DNA of 64,000 nucleotides from positions 124,001-188,000 of the forward strand of contig NZ_PDUD01000018.1 in assembly GCF_002646595.1 (NCBI RefSeq), read 5' to 3'. The notes below the pieces were generated by a model. The model had not been told where the DNA came from. It did not search any database and saw only the letters and a list, made by a program, of their open reading frames with translations. This DNA comes from Flavilitoribacter nigricans DSM 23189 = NBRC 102662. GTDB lineage: Bacteria; Bacteroidota; Bacteroidia; Chitinophagales; Saprospiraceae. A program made the translations under genes and the position numbers. This document shows, piece after piece, positions 45,663 to 55,272 of the stretch (positions within the stretch are counted from its first letter, which is position 1; every line of letters starts with the position of its first letter).

Positions 45663-47690
45663 ATGAAGAATGTATTAATCCTTTTGCTGTTCCTGATCCA
45701 GACCTTTGCGTTGACGGCCCAGAATACGGCCGGAATCAGTCCGATGGATGTCGCGAAGATCCAGTCTGTCGGTCAGGTAATCCTCCATGAAGACGGTGAA
45801 TTGGCGGCTTACACTGTAAGCGTCCCGGCCGATCCGATGAAAGAAAATAAACCCGCATCTTACCGCCTGTATGTGGTCAATCTGGAGAATGGCGTTTCGG
45901 TGCCGATGGTGACCAGTGGGACGGTCCGGAATATCGCTTTTCGCCCCGGTCACCCCAGCATTACTTTCCTGGCCAAAAGAGAGGGTGATGAAAATACCCG
46001 CCTGTACGAGATCTCTCTAAATGGAGGCGAAGCCCAAGCCCTGTATACCTATAAAAATTCCATATCCGGTTATCGCTGGTCTCCCGACGGACGTCATATC
46101 GCTTTTTATGCGAACGAAGATCCATCGGAGGAAGCAGCCGAAAAGTCCGAACCCGCATTACCCTACGAACCGGAGATCTACGAGGAAGGCCTTTCGTTGT
46201 CACGGGCCTACGTGGCGGATGTAGAAAGTGAAAAGATACGCGCCATCAGTGTTCCCGGCAGTATATCCCACCTGGAGTGGAGCGATGACGGAGAACGGAT
46301 GGCTATCGCAGCTGCTCCAACTTCTCTGGTGGATGATTTCTATATGAAGCAGGTGATCCACATTGTGGATGCTGAGAACCTGAAGGTGATCCAAAAGATC
46401 GTCCACGAAGGTAAACTCGGGGATTTTGCTTTTAGTCCAAATGGAAAAGAACTGGCCATGATCGCCGCGGCGGACATTAATGATCCGATCGCCGGAAGAT
46501 TATTACTGGCGGAAGATTTCGGAAAAGCACCGAAAAACCTGCAACCGGAATATCTCGGAATGTTTGAGGAAGTCATGTGGTCGGATAACGATGAACTGAC
46601 GTATCTGGCCAGCCAGGGGGTACATTCCGTACTGGGCACGATCGAACCCGACGGCGATGATCTCGAACAGATCATTGCTCCCGGAGACGAAATGATCATT
46701 AATTCATTTGCCCGCGCCGGAAAGGGCACCATTGTATTTACCGCTTCCAGTGCCCGTTATCCCGGTGAATTGTTCGTTTACCACCGGGGAGACGAAAAGC
46801 CCAAACGTCTGACCCATCTGAATCAATGGATGGAAGAAAAGCAGCTTGGCAAACAGGAAATGGTCTCGTATAAAGCCCGGGACGGTCAGGAAATCGAGGG
46901 ATTGGTTATTTATCCTCTTGATTACCGCGAGGGACAGCGCTATCCGATGATCACGGTGGTGCACGGTGGCCCGGAATCACATTATGATAATGGCTGGCTG
47001 ACGGCCTATTCCATGCCCGGGCAAATGGCCGCCGCGAAGGGCTATGTTGTCTTTTATCCGAATTACCGGGGTAGCACCGGGCGCGGAGAGCAATTTGCCA
47101 AATCGAGCCAGGGAGACCTGGCCGGAAAGGAATTTGACGACATCGTCGACGGCGTGGACTACCTGATCGAACGCGGCCTCGTCGACGGCGATAAGGTGGG
47201 CGTAACCGGTGGATCCTACGGTGGCTATGCGACCGGATGGTTATCCACTAAATACACCGACCGCTTTGCTGCCGGCGTGATGTTCGTCGGGATCAGCAAT
47301 AATATTTCGAAGTGGGGAACCAGTGATATTCCCGAAGAACTCTACCACGTGCACGCCCGCAAACGGGTATACGATGATTACCAGTTTTTCCTGGAACGCA
47401 GTCCTATCTTTTACGCCGATCAGACCAAAACACCACTGTTGATCATGGCGGGTAAGGAAGATACCCGGGTCCATCCCGGCCAGTCGATCGAGCTTTACCG
47501 ACACATCAAAACCCGGACCGAAACACCGGTACGTTTGATCCTGTATCCGGGAGAAGGGCACGGCAATCGCAATGCTACCGCTCGTCTGGACTATAGCCTG
47601 CGGATGCTTCGCTGGTTTGACAAATACCTGAAAAACGACGAGTCTGTACAATTAGACACCAAATTGGATGTGAAAGGACGGGACCGTTAG
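45663..47690 (+). CDS. S9 family peptidase (acylaminoacyl/dipeptidyl peptidase type)
   Basis: A 675-residue secreted serine peptidase. Signal peptide residues 1-20 (TFALTAQN). Residues 30-400 form a propeller (VQVILHEDGELAAYTVSVPAD; YRWSPDGRHIAFYANE; FSPNGKELAMIAA). Residues 420-675 are the alpha/beta hydrolase domain with HGGPESHY, nucleophile Ser518 in GGSYGGYATGW, Asp in GKEDTRVHPGQS and His in GEGHGNR. It would trim short peptides in the periplasm or outside the cell. It is transcribed alone and ends in a strong hairpin. Confidence 0.93.
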   Translation: MKNVLILLLFLIQTFALTAQNTAGISPMDVAKIQSVGQVILHEDGELAAYTVSVPADPMKENKPASYRLYVVNLENGVSVPMVTSGTVRNIAFRPGHPSITFLAKREGDENTRLYEISLNGGEAQALYTYKNSISGYRWSPDGRHIAFYANEDPSEEAAEKSEPALPYEPEIYEEGLSLSRAYVADVESEKIRAISVPGSISHLEWSDDGERMAIAAAPTSLVDDFYMKQVIHIVDAENLKVIQKIVHEGKLGDFAFSPNGKELAMIAAADINDPIAGRLLLAEDFGKAPKNLQPEYLGMFEEVMWSDNDELTYLASQGVHSVLGTIEPDGDDLEQIIAPGDEMIINSFARAGKGTIVFTASSARYPGELFVYHRGDEKPKRLTHLNQWMEEKQLGKQEMVSYKARDGQEIEGLVIYPLDYREGQRYPMITVVHGGPESHYDNGWLTAYSMPGQMAAAKGYVVFYPNYRGSTGRGEQFAKSSQGDLAGKEFDDIVDGVDYLIERGLVDGDKVGVTGGSYGGYATGWLSTKYTDRFAAGVMFVGISNNISKWGTSDIPEELYHVHARKRVYDDYQFFLERSPIFYADQTKTPLLIMAGKEDTRVHPGQSIELYRHIKTRTETPVRLILYPGEGHGNRNATARLDYSLRMLRWFDKYLKNDESVQLDTKLDVKGRDR

Positions 47691-47730
47691 GATGGTGATC
47701 AACCGACTCATTTCCTTTCATGAGTGACGG

Positions 47731-47773
47731 ATCGCGTTAGGTGCAATACTGTAGAGGCTGCACCTAACGCGAT
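47731..47773. terminator. bidirectional terminator hairpin
   Basis: A perfect 15-bp stem (ATCGCGTTAGGTGCA / TGCACCTAACGCGAT) with a 13-base loop followed by ATTTTTTC. It lies between convergent genes. Confidence 0.9.
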
Positions 47774-47782
47774 ATTTTTTCT

Positions 47783-50455
47783 CTATTTCGCCTGTTGGAA
47801 ATGCTGCACATGTTTGGCAATGTCCCGCATGGGCGCCACCCAGATCTCACTTTCCCGTTCTTTGAGGTACCGTAGCAAGGTCCGGTGTGCTTCCAACGAT
47901 ACGTTCAGATTGTGCTCTCCTCCTACCCCGTGAAACAGGAAGACCAGTAAAGTGCCCTCGGCTTCCGCCTTTTGCACCAACTGAATCAGCTCCTCTCCGC
48001 TCTGACCGTTGATACTGTAGCAGTCTACATCCATGAGATCCACTTCTTCGATAGGATGCATTTCGTGGCGGACCGCCCGGGCCGCCAGGAATTCGTGCTC
48101 CATTTCCTGAATAAAGGTACCCTCCGCGACCGCCTTGTGGCCACAGGTAAAGGCAAAGGTACGATCCTGCCGGCCGTCGATCGCTTCCAGATAGGCATTG
48201 GTCATTCTTAATTCCCTGGTGATCCTATCAAGCGAATACGTGCTCAGATCGTATTCCGGCCTCACCCAGGACATACCCGGTCGGCTGGCATCACAGGGGT
48301 GAAAAAGCGTATGGTTGCCCAGCTCGTGTCCATCAGCGGCGGCCCTGCGCCAATCCTCGATCCTTCCAGAACCGGCCGGAGAGGAAGCCGTAAGGTAAAA
48401 GGTGCCCTTGAGACGTAGGGAATCAAGTAATGGGATGGCATTATCCAGGTGTACATTCAGTGCATCATCGTAGGTGAGGGAAACTGCGCATTTTTTCCCG
48501 TTCCAGGCTATTTCATCAACTCCCGGGAAAACGGATACCTGAAAGGGCGAAGCCGGTAGCCCCGCCTCATTGATCAGGTTAGCGAAACGCGGGTTATCCG
48601 CCCAGGCGTAGCGCACGAATTCGGGGTGTTCAATGCCTTCCTTTCGAACGGTAATCTCATGGGCTCCGGTAATTTCCGCATCTGCCCACACAAAATGCCG
48701 GTCGGCTCCGGCAATAGCAAAATGGGCCGGCTTATCACCTTTGGAAAGGGCCAGGTCGCTATCGTTGGCTTTGAACTGGAGAACGATCCGGTCCCCATCT
48801 ACGCGAAACGTTTCCAACAAAGGTCCGGAATGTACCAGATCCTGCTCTCCGTAAGCAAGCTTTCGGGCGCCCAGTGCGAGTCGAACGCCCACGTCCTGTT
48901 TGTTGAGAGGGTGAATATCGTTCCATTCTCCGATATCGATGGCTACGGCCATCGCTGTATTGGGCACCTGCAATCCCTGAAGCTGGGCATCGCGCAGTAC
49001 CGCCCAATTGCTTTCCACCGGCAGATAGTCTACTTCCATAAAATTGGTCAGTTGCACGTACAGGAAAGGAAGTGGTCCCTGATCCCATAGCTTACGCCAG
49101 TTGGCGATCAGTGCCGGCAGGAGATCGTAATAGGGCCGCGGGTTCCCGCTGTTGCTCTCTCCCTGGTACCAAAGCCAGCCTTTGACCCGCACAGGCTGCA
49201 GCGGAGCGATCATGGCGTTGAATAGTGCCGTCGGCTGGTTCTGCCGGGAAAAGTTGCCACCACTTCTTTGGACGGGAGGAAAAACCTCACCTACCCGGTA
49301 GTGCCAGGTGCCTTTCAGATCGATATCCCGACCGTTGGCCGTCAGGAAATAAGGTTTATCCGGTACAAAGCCTCCTTTATTGCCGTAGTTGAGCACCCGG
49401 ACGGTGATGGTGTTTTTACCGGCTTTTAGTACGCCGGCCGGAATGGTATAACGCCGCGGAGGATATTGGTAGGTGATATTGCCCACCTGGGTACCGTTGA
49501 CGTAGGCGAAATCGGCATCTACGATCCGTCCCAGGAATAACTTGGCTTCTGCCCCCGCCATTTCCTGCGGAATATCGATCTCCTTCCAGTACCAGACCAC
49601 GCCGTTGAAATCCCGCAGGCCCTGGTCCTCGAAGTAACCGGGTACATTGATCGGATGCCAGTCGATCGGCTTGTAGCCCTCTTCAAACCATTTGGGTGAT
49701 GCAGCCAGACCGGCATCTTCCGAAGTACGCATTCGATTGCGCGGCAGGTTATTAATAGAGTCGATATAAGCCTGATCCTGATTTTGCTGCACGGTCGACA
49801 TCAGATTTGGGAATTCCTGCAGACCGGATTCGCCGATCCAGGCTTCGATCGGTGTACCGCCGACACTGGCATTGATCAGTCCGATCGGGACCTGATAACG
49901 ATCGTAGATATGCTTTGCGAAAAAATAGGCCGTTGCGGAAAAGCCCAGTACATCTTCCCCCTTTGCCATTTTCCAACTACCGGACGAAAGATCCGGGGCG
50001 GGACCATCCAGATTGGTAGCGGTCGCAATAAAAAAATTGCGGATCTGCGGGTAATTTGCGGATCGAACCTCTTCCGGGTAATTCTCCTTAACTCGTTCCA
50101 TGGGGAGGACCATGTTGGACTGGCCGCTACAGATCCAGACATCCCCGAAGAGAATATCCCGGACCTGCAATTCATTATTCCCACTGATCGTCATTTCGTA
50201 AGGACCGCCGGCCGGCTGTGCGGCTAAGGGCACGGACCAGTCTCCGGCCGCATCGGCGGTAGTTCGGTAGTTCTTTCCCCGGAATGATAGTTTGATCTTT
50301 TCGCCGGGATCCGCCCATCCCCAGATCTTGAGCGGGGTGTCGCGTTGGAGTACGAGTCCGTCGGAGATTAGACGTGGTAGCCGAATATCAGCGTGCAGGT
50401 TGAGACTGGCGCAGCAGAGGGCACTGAGCAATAGATAAAATTTCCACTTGTACAT
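47783..50455 (-). CDS. sialate O-acetylesterase fused to polysaccharide deacetylase
   Basis: An 890-residue secreted protein with a signal peptide (residues 1-22). Residues 23-100 form an N-terminal beta domain. The SGNH-type sialate O-acetylesterase core has the nucleophile Ser113 in SGQSNM and the long inserted beta domain (PGYFEDQGLRDFNGVVWYWKE). After about residue 650 a NodB-type polysaccharide deacetylase domain appears: SLTYDDALN (metal Asp pair), LGNHTLFHP (metal His pair) and TCGHKAV. The two deacetylating domains in one chain suggest concerted removal of acetyl groups from a glycan. The gene diverges from pcaL. Which acetylated sugar is cut is not visible. Confidence 0.9.
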   Translation of the reverse strand: MYKWKFYLLLSALCCASLNLHADIRLPRLISDGLVLQRDTPLKIWGWADPGEKIKLSFRGKNYRTTADAAGDWSVPLAAQPAGGPYEMTISGNNELQVRDILFGDVWICSGQSNMVLPMERVKENYPEEVRSANYPQIRNFFIATATNLDGPAPDLSSGSWKMAKGEDVLGFSATAYFFAKHIYDRYQVPIGLINASVGGTPIEAWIGESGLQEFPNLMSTVQQNQDQAYIDSINNLPRNRMRTSEDAGLAASPKWFEEGYKPIDWHPINVPGYFEDQGLRDFNGVVWYWKEIDIPQEMAGAEAKLFLGRIVDADFAYVNGTQVGNITYQYPPRRYTIPAGVLKAGKNTITVRVLNYGNKGGFVPDKPYFLTANGRDIDLKGTWHYRVGEVFPPVQRSGGNFSRQNQPTALFNAMIAPLQPVRVKGWLWYQGESNSGNPRPYYDLLPALIANWRKLWDQGPLPFLYVQLTNFMEVDYLPVESNWAVLRDAQLQGLQVPNTAMAVAIDIGEWNDIHPLNKQDVGVRLALGARKLAYGEQDLVHSGPLLETFRVDGDRIVLQFKANDSDLALSKGDKPAHFAIAGADRHFVWADAEITGAHEITVRKEGIEHPEFVRYAWADNPRFANLINEAGLPASPFQVSVFPGVDEIAWNGKKCAVSLTYDDALNVHLDNAIPLLDSLRLKGTFYLTASSPAGSGRIEDWRRAAADGHELGNHTLFHPCDASRPGMSWVRPEYDLSTYSLDRITRELRMTNAYLEAIDGRQDRTFAFTCGHKAVAEGTFIQEMEHEFLAARAVRHEMHPIEEVDLMDVDCYSINGQSGEELIQLVQKAEAEGTLLVFLFHGVGGEHNLNVSLEAHRTLLRYLKERESEIWVAPMRDIAKHVQHFQQAK

Positions 50456-50650
50456 TAGGTCTTTCGTTTGTTGTTGTTGTTTTTCTCATTCAAGGTCTGA
50501 AAATTCAAAGCAGTGGCCAAGGAATGAGCAGATTTTTTCCGTTCCTTCGCTTTAAGCCGGGACAAATTGCAATAGTCAGCGCGATTTTTATTTAATTAAC
50601 GGGTGAGCGGTTCTGATCGATCATTTTCATTCAATTCCAATCCACTTCGT

Positions 50651-51787
50651 ATGCCAATACACTTTACTCTGGAAGGTACTCCGAATAGTCCGGTACTGGT
50701 ATTCTCCAATTCCCTGGGCACCGATCTCAGTATGTGGGATAAGGTAGTCCCGTATCTCCTACCCTATTTTCGCATATTACGCTACGACACGCGGGGGATG
50801 GGGCAAAGTGAGATCACAGAGGCGCCTTACACAATGGATCAGCTCGGCGGGGATATCATCGATTTGCTGGATGAACTCGGCATTGAAAAATTCTCTTTTT
50901 GCGGCCTTTCCATGGGCGGCCTGATCGGTCAGTGGCTGGGCATTCATCACACGGATCGCCTGGAACATCTGGTGCTCTGCAATACGGCCGCCCGGATCGG
51001 TACGGAAGCTGCCTGGAATGACCGAATCCGCTTACTGAAGGAAGAGGGCATGCCGGCTATCCTGGACAATAGCATGAGGATCTGGTTTACCGAAGAATTT
51101 CGGAAAGATCACCCGGAAAAGATGCGCCATATTGAGGAGCGATTTTTACAAAACAACGTTACAGGATATATCAACTGTTGTGCAGCCATCCGGGACGCGG
51201 ACTATCGGGACCAACTGGACCGGATCACAGTGAAAACTTTGGTTGTGACCGGTAGTAAGGATCCCGTAACCATGGTAAAGGATGCCCGCTTTCTGGTAGA
51301 ACACCTTCCGGACGCCGAAATGGAAGTTTTACCGGTGAAACACATCACCAGTATGGAGCAGCCCGCTGCGCTGGCGGAACTGCTGATCCGCTTTTTGGTC
51401 GGGCCATCGGTATTTGACCGGGGCATGCACGTGCGACGGACGGTGCTCGGTGACGCCCATGTAGACCGGGCCGGTGCTGGAATGAATAGTTTCAATGGCG
51501 ATTTCCAGCATTTCATCAGTCATTACGCCTGGGGCGAGATCTGGACGCGACCGGATTTGGACAAACCCCGGCGCAGTATGATCACGCTGGCGATGTTGAT
51601 CGCGCTTAACCGGCAGGCTGAATTCCGCATGCACATTCGTGCGGCCATTCACAACGGGGTAAGCGTGCGAGAAATCCGGGAACTCATCCTGCATTCCGGA
51701 TTGTACTGTGGTTTACCCGCAGCCAACGAAGCCTTTAAAACGGCTCAGGAAGTATTGCAGGAAATGAATCTAATGGATCAGATATGA
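50651..51787 (+). CDS. pcaL: 3-oxoadipate enol-lactonase / 4-carboxymuconolactone decarboxylase fusion
   Basis: A 378-residue bifunctional protein of the protocatechuate branch of the beta-ketoadipate pathway. Residues 1-260 are the lactonase (alpha/beta hydrolase: SNSLGTDLSMWD, RYDTRGMGQSE, nucleophile in CGLSMGGLIG, HITSMEQP). Residues 265-378 are the decarboxylase (VLGDAHVDRAG, WGEIWTRP, RRSMITLAMLIAL, SGLYCGLPAANEAF). I chose the ATG at 50651 because MPIHFTLEG matches the family start; the GTG at 50603 adds 16 unrelated residues. It overlaps pobA by 4 bp. Other pca genes are absent from the window. Confidence 0.9.
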   Translation: MPIHFTLEGTPNSPVLVFSNSLGTDLSMWDKVVPYLLPYFRILRYDTRGMGQSEITEAPYTMDQLGGDIIDLLDELGIEKFSFCGLSMGGLIGQWLGIHHTDRLEHLVLCNTAARIGTEAAWNDRIRLLKEEGMPAILDNSMRIWFTEEFRKDHPEKMRHIEERFLQNNVTGYINCCAAIRDADYRDQLDRITVKTLVVTGSKDPVTMVKDARFLVEHLPDAEMEVLPVKHITSMEQPAALAELLIRFLVGPSVFDRGMHVRRTVLGDAHVDRAGAGMNSFNGDFQHFISHYAWGEIWTRPDLDKPRRSMITLAMLIALNRQAEFRMHIRAAIHNGVSVREIRELILHSGLYCGLPAANEAFKTAQEVLQEMNLMDQI

Positions 51788-52983
51788 AAACGATAAAAAC
51801 GCAGGTAGGGATCATTGGTGCAGGCCCCGCCGGACTTATACTGGCCCACTGGCTAAAGCAACACGGCATTCACGCAGTGATTCTGGAGCATCGCAGCCGG
51901 GAATACGTTGAAGGCCGGGTGCGGGCCGGACTGCTGGAGCAAAACACCGTGGATATTCTTCGATCACTGGGACTGGCCGAAAGGCTGGAACGGGAGGGAT
52001 ATACTCACCATGGCGTTTATCTTAGTTTCGATGGTATGCGTATCCGGGTGCCTTTCGGTGAACTGACCGGAGGACGTAACATTACGATCTACGGGCAGCA
52101 GGAGGTCATCAAAGACCTCACCGGTGCCTGGCTGGAAGCTGGTCAGGAGCTCTATTTTGAAACTGCAGCAACGGATATTCAGGATTTTGCGACCGATCAA
52201 CCCAAGATCTATTTTGAAAATGAGCAGGAAGGAAAAGGGGTGATCCATTGTGATTTCGTTGCGGCCTGTGATGGATTTCACGGCATCGGCAGGCAGGTCC
52301 TGCCGAAAGACAGCTACCGGGAGTACACCATCTCATACCCTTTTGGCTGGTTGGGTATTCTGGCCAACGTTGCCCCTTCCACGGATGAACTGATCTATGC
52401 ATACCACGAACGGGGTTTCGCCCTGCACAGTCTGCGATCTGAAAGCGTCAGCCGCCTCTACATTCAGGTGGACGAACAGGAAGATCTGGAAAACTGGTCC
52501 GACGACCGTATCTGGGAAGAATTGGCCATTCGCCTCGGGACCGATGGCTGGCAGCTCCAGTCCGGCCCGATCTTCGAAAAGGGGATCACACCCATGCGTA
52601 GCTATATGATCGATAATATGCAATCCGGTCGTTTATTTTTGGCGGGGGATGCGGCCCATATCGTGCCGCCAACCGGAGGCAAGGGCATGAACCTGGCTAT
52701 TGCCGATGTCAAACATCTGGTGGATGGATTAGTCGATTTCTACCGGAACAATTCCCTGGACGGACTGGATCGTTACTCTTCCACCGCTCTGCACCGGATC
52801 TGGCGGGCACAGGATTTTTCCAATTTTATGACCCAGCTTTTTCATAAGCAAAGTGAACACGGTTCCTTTAAATATCGGCTGCAAAAAGCCCGCTTCGATT
52901 ACATCCGCTTATCCGAAAACTACGCCACTACCCTGGCCGAAAATTATGTGGGTTTGCCATTTGAGGCCTTCGGAAAGCTCTAA
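51784..52983 (+). CDS. pobA: 4-hydroxybenzoate 3-monooxygenase
   Basis: A 399-residue flavin monooxygenase of class A that converts 4-hydroxybenzoate to protocatechuate with NADPH and oxygen. FAD motifs are GIIGAGPAG (residues 9-17), an Arg-containing R-VRAGLLEQ loop and GDAAHIVPPTGGKGMN (residues 294-309). Substrate-side tyrosines and the conserved C-terminal Asn-Tyr region (SENYATTLAENYVGLP) match PobA. The ATG lies inside the stop of pcaL (ATGA), so expression is coupled and feeds the same pathway. Length and motifs are standard. Confidence 0.95.
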   Translation: MKTIKTQVGIIGAGPAGLILAHWLKQHGIHAVILEHRSREYVEGRVRAGLLEQNTVDILRSLGLAERLEREGYTHHGVYLSFDGMRIRVPFGELTGGRNITIYGQQEVIKDLTGAWLEAGQELYFETAATDIQDFATDQPKIYFENEQEGKGVIHCDFVAACDGFHGIGRQVLPKDSYREYTISYPFGWLGILANVAPSTDELIYAYHERGFALHSLRSESVSRLYIQVDEQEDLENWSDDRIWEELAIRLGTDGWQLQSGPIFEKGITPMRSYMIDNMQSGRLFLAGDAAHIVPPTGGKGMNLAIADVKHLVDGLVDFYRNNSLDGLDRYSSTALHRIWRAQDFSNFMTQLFHKQSEHGSFKYRLQKARFDYIRLSENYATTLAENYVGLPFEAFGKL

Positions 52984-53224
52984 TTTTATCAATTTCAGGA
53001 GCCAGTTCAAAGAGCACTTTCCACCAGTTTAGTTTCAATTTTCCATTTCATCGGTACTGATTAGTGGTGCTATTTTGACCACTATTTTTCCAGCATTGAC
53101 CATTCAGGGTTAATAAGTGTATTTTTTACACTTTATTGACAACTTTTCCCTCATCTTTGTGTCCCATTAGTACTCAAATCAATGTTCTAAAAGTAAATAG
53201 AACGCTATGACGACAAATTGGAAT

Positions 53225-54247
53225 ATGAAAAAAACGAACTGGTTCTTGTTAGTGCTGATGCTGACCCTGACTTTCGGTCAGACGGCATTCGCTAATGATA
53301 ACTTACCCGATAAAGGCATTTTTGATCTTTGGAATTACCAGGAAGTGATCGACGTAAAATTGACTTTCGACCTAGATGAGGTATTCAACGATCGACGCGG
53401 TGAAGAAGACTATCCCGCAGAGATCAATTTCAAGGATGAAACTGGTACCAAGCAGGACTGGCAGATCAAGATCAGCACCCGCGGAAATTTCCGCCGTCAG
53501 AAATGCAACGAAACGCCGCCGCTCAAACTCAACTTCAAAAAGGGCGATCTTCGCGCAGCGGGACTGGCGGATTTCGATGATTTTAAACTGGTCACCCACT
53601 GTATCGACGATTATCAGGCCGCTAAAGAATTATTGCTCAAGGAATACCTGACTTACCGGATGTTCAATCAACTGACGGACATCAGTTACCGGGTACAATT
53701 GGTCAATATTACCTATGAGGATAGCCAAACCGGTAAGCGGAAAAAGCAAATGGGATTTTTGATCGAGGATACCGCCCAACTCCGGGCGCGGATCGGTGCG
53801 GATAAGATCGAAGAACTGAGAATTGTGGAGCAGGAGAAATACGAGCTGGAATACACCCGTCTGGTGGGAATGTTCCAATATTTGATCGGCAATACAGACT
53901 GGGGGATCACCCACTCCAAGAACATCAAATATGTGGAGAAAGACCAAAAGGTACTGCCGGTACCCTACGACTTTGATTTTGCCGGTCTGGTGGATGCACC
54001 CTATCTATTGATGGCATCCCGTTTTGGCCAGACCTCCCGCTTCGACCGGGTCTATCTGGGTTTTGAACAACAGGAGAACGAATTGGGTGAGGCCATCGAG
54101 ATGCTGCAAGCTCATAAAGAAGATATGTACCGCACCGTGCAGAATATGAAAATGCTGAAGCGGTCTTCACGGGAGGAAATGATCGCCTATCTCGATACCT
54201 ATTTTGAGAACGCCGAAGGGATCAGATTTACGGAGAACTGGTATTAA
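53225..54247 (+). CDS. exported CotH-like kinase homologue
   Basis: A 340-residue protein with a signal peptide (residues 1-24, TAFAND). The body follows the CotH atypical kinase pattern: an early RGN at residues 86-88, a candidate catalytic Asp225 in GNTDWG, Asn233 eight residues later, and a metal-site PYDFDFAG with Asp249 and Asp251. CotH kinases transfer phosphate to Ser residues of exported proteins, mostly in spore formers and fungi. The start is the second Met; the first (53207) would add polar residues before the signal. The gene stands alone with a 240-bp leader. No target protein is adjacent. Confidence 0.7.
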   Translation: MKKTNWFLLVLMLTLTFGQTAFANDNLPDKGIFDLWNYQEVIDVKLTFDLDEVFNDRRGEEDYPAEINFKDETGTKQDWQIKISTRGNFRRQKCNETPPLKLNFKKGDLRAAGLADFDDFKLVTHCIDDYQAAKELLLKEYLTYRMFNQLTDISYRVQLVNITYEDSQTGKRKKQMGFLIEDTAQLRARIGADKIEELRIVEQEKYELEYTRLVGMFQYLIGNTDWGITHSKNIKYVEKDQKVLPVPYDFDFAGLVDAPYLLMASRFGQTSRFDRVYLGFEQQENELGEAIEMLQAHKEDMYRTVQNMKMLKRSSREEMIAYLDTYFENAEGIRFTENWY

Positions 54248-54252
54248 ACGAT

Positions 54253-54294
54253 AAGTGCCGCTGGGAATGAAGGTATCATCTTCCGGCGGCACTT
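54253..54294. terminator. terminator hairpin between convergent genes
   Basis: A 9-bp perfect stem (AAGTGCCGC / GCGGCACTT) extended by near-complementary bases, between the kinase-like and phosphodiesterase genes. Confidence 0.6.
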
Positions 54295-54304
54295 CCTACC
54301 TCAT

Positions 54305-55153
54305 CTATTCTTTCATCAGTTGCTTCAACTGATCCGGACGGTCGGTAATGATCCCGTCTACACCCGCCGTCATCATCTTTTCCATATCTTCCTCTTCATT
54401 TACCGTCCAGACGAGCAATTTGTAGCCCGTATCGTGCACTTTCTTGGCCCGCTCTGCGTCGATACCCGAAAAGTGGACCGCAATGCCGTTATAAGGCAAT
54501 GGTGTACTACTGGTGCTTTCCGAGGCCAGTTCTTCGTAGAAGTCTGCAAAATTCTTTCCCATCAGATAGTAAGTGATCAGTGATGGATCCATCTCCCGGG
54601 TGCGAAGGACGGATTTTTGGTTAAAAGACTGCACGACCACCCAATCACCGGCATCAAATCGGTGAATAGCGTCAACCACTTTCTTTTCCAGACCGGGATA
54701 GGCTTCGTCTCCGTCTTTGATCTCGATCAGGAGAATGGTACGACCGTCAATGGCTTCGAATACCTCATCCAGCGTCGGCACTTTCTCACCGGCAAAACGG
54801 GCGTCAAACCAGCTACCGGCATCGTACTGCCGGATCTCCTCGAGCGTCATTTCCTTGACAATGCCTTCTCCGTCCGTGGTCCGGTCGATCTTATCGTCGT
54901 GGATGACGATAACTTCGCCATCCTTGGAAAGGATAACGTCGATCTCGATCATATCCACACCGAGTTCTACGGCCTGACGGATAGCCGCCAGCGTGTTCTC
55001 CGGAGCCAGTTTGGCACCACCCCGGTGGGCGATCACCTGCACGGGTGCCGCTTCCGGTGCTTCAGCTGTTGATTCATTGTTCGTATCCATATTTCCGCAA
55101 CTTGCCAGCAAAAAAAGGGCGGCCAGGCCGGCCCAGCATACTTTTGATGTCAT
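54305..55153 (-). CDS. glycerophosphodiester phosphodiesterase lipoprotein
   Basis: A 282-residue lipoprotein (lipobox LLASC, Cys19). It hydrolyses glycerophosphodiesters to glycerol 3-phosphate and an alcohol. The TIM-barrel site is intact: HRGG at 43-46, PENT at 51-54, Glu70 and Asp72 in IEID, HDDKIDRTTDG from 85, and the late WTVNEEEDMEKMMTAGVDGIITD. It sits in the outer part of the cell envelope. The gene is the last of a leftward group from 59832, but the gaps (119-193 bp) make a single operon uncertain. Confidence 0.94.
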   Translation of the reverse strand: MTSKVCWAGLAALFLLASCGNMDTNNESTAEAPEAAPVQVIAHRGGAKLAPENTLAAIRQAVELGVDMIEIDVILSKDGEVIVIHDDKIDRTTDGEGIVKEMTLEEIRQYDAGSWFDARFAGEKVPTLDEVFEAIDGRTILLIEIKDGDEAYPGLEKKVVDAIHRFDAGDWVVVQSFNQKSVLRTREMDPSLITYYLMGKNFADFYEELASESTSSTPLPYNGIAVHFSGIDAERAKKVHDTGYKLLVWTVNEEEDMEKMMTAGVDGIITDRPDQLKQLMKE

Positions 55154-55272
55154 ATTTAATTGGTTTCGCGTTTAGGCCGCTAAGCTAACGGAAAATTCCG
55201 GCAAACTGAATTTAATGAAAAGCAGGACCTGCCAGATTTATCCCAGCTGGTAGTGCTTTGAGCATAAGAAAT

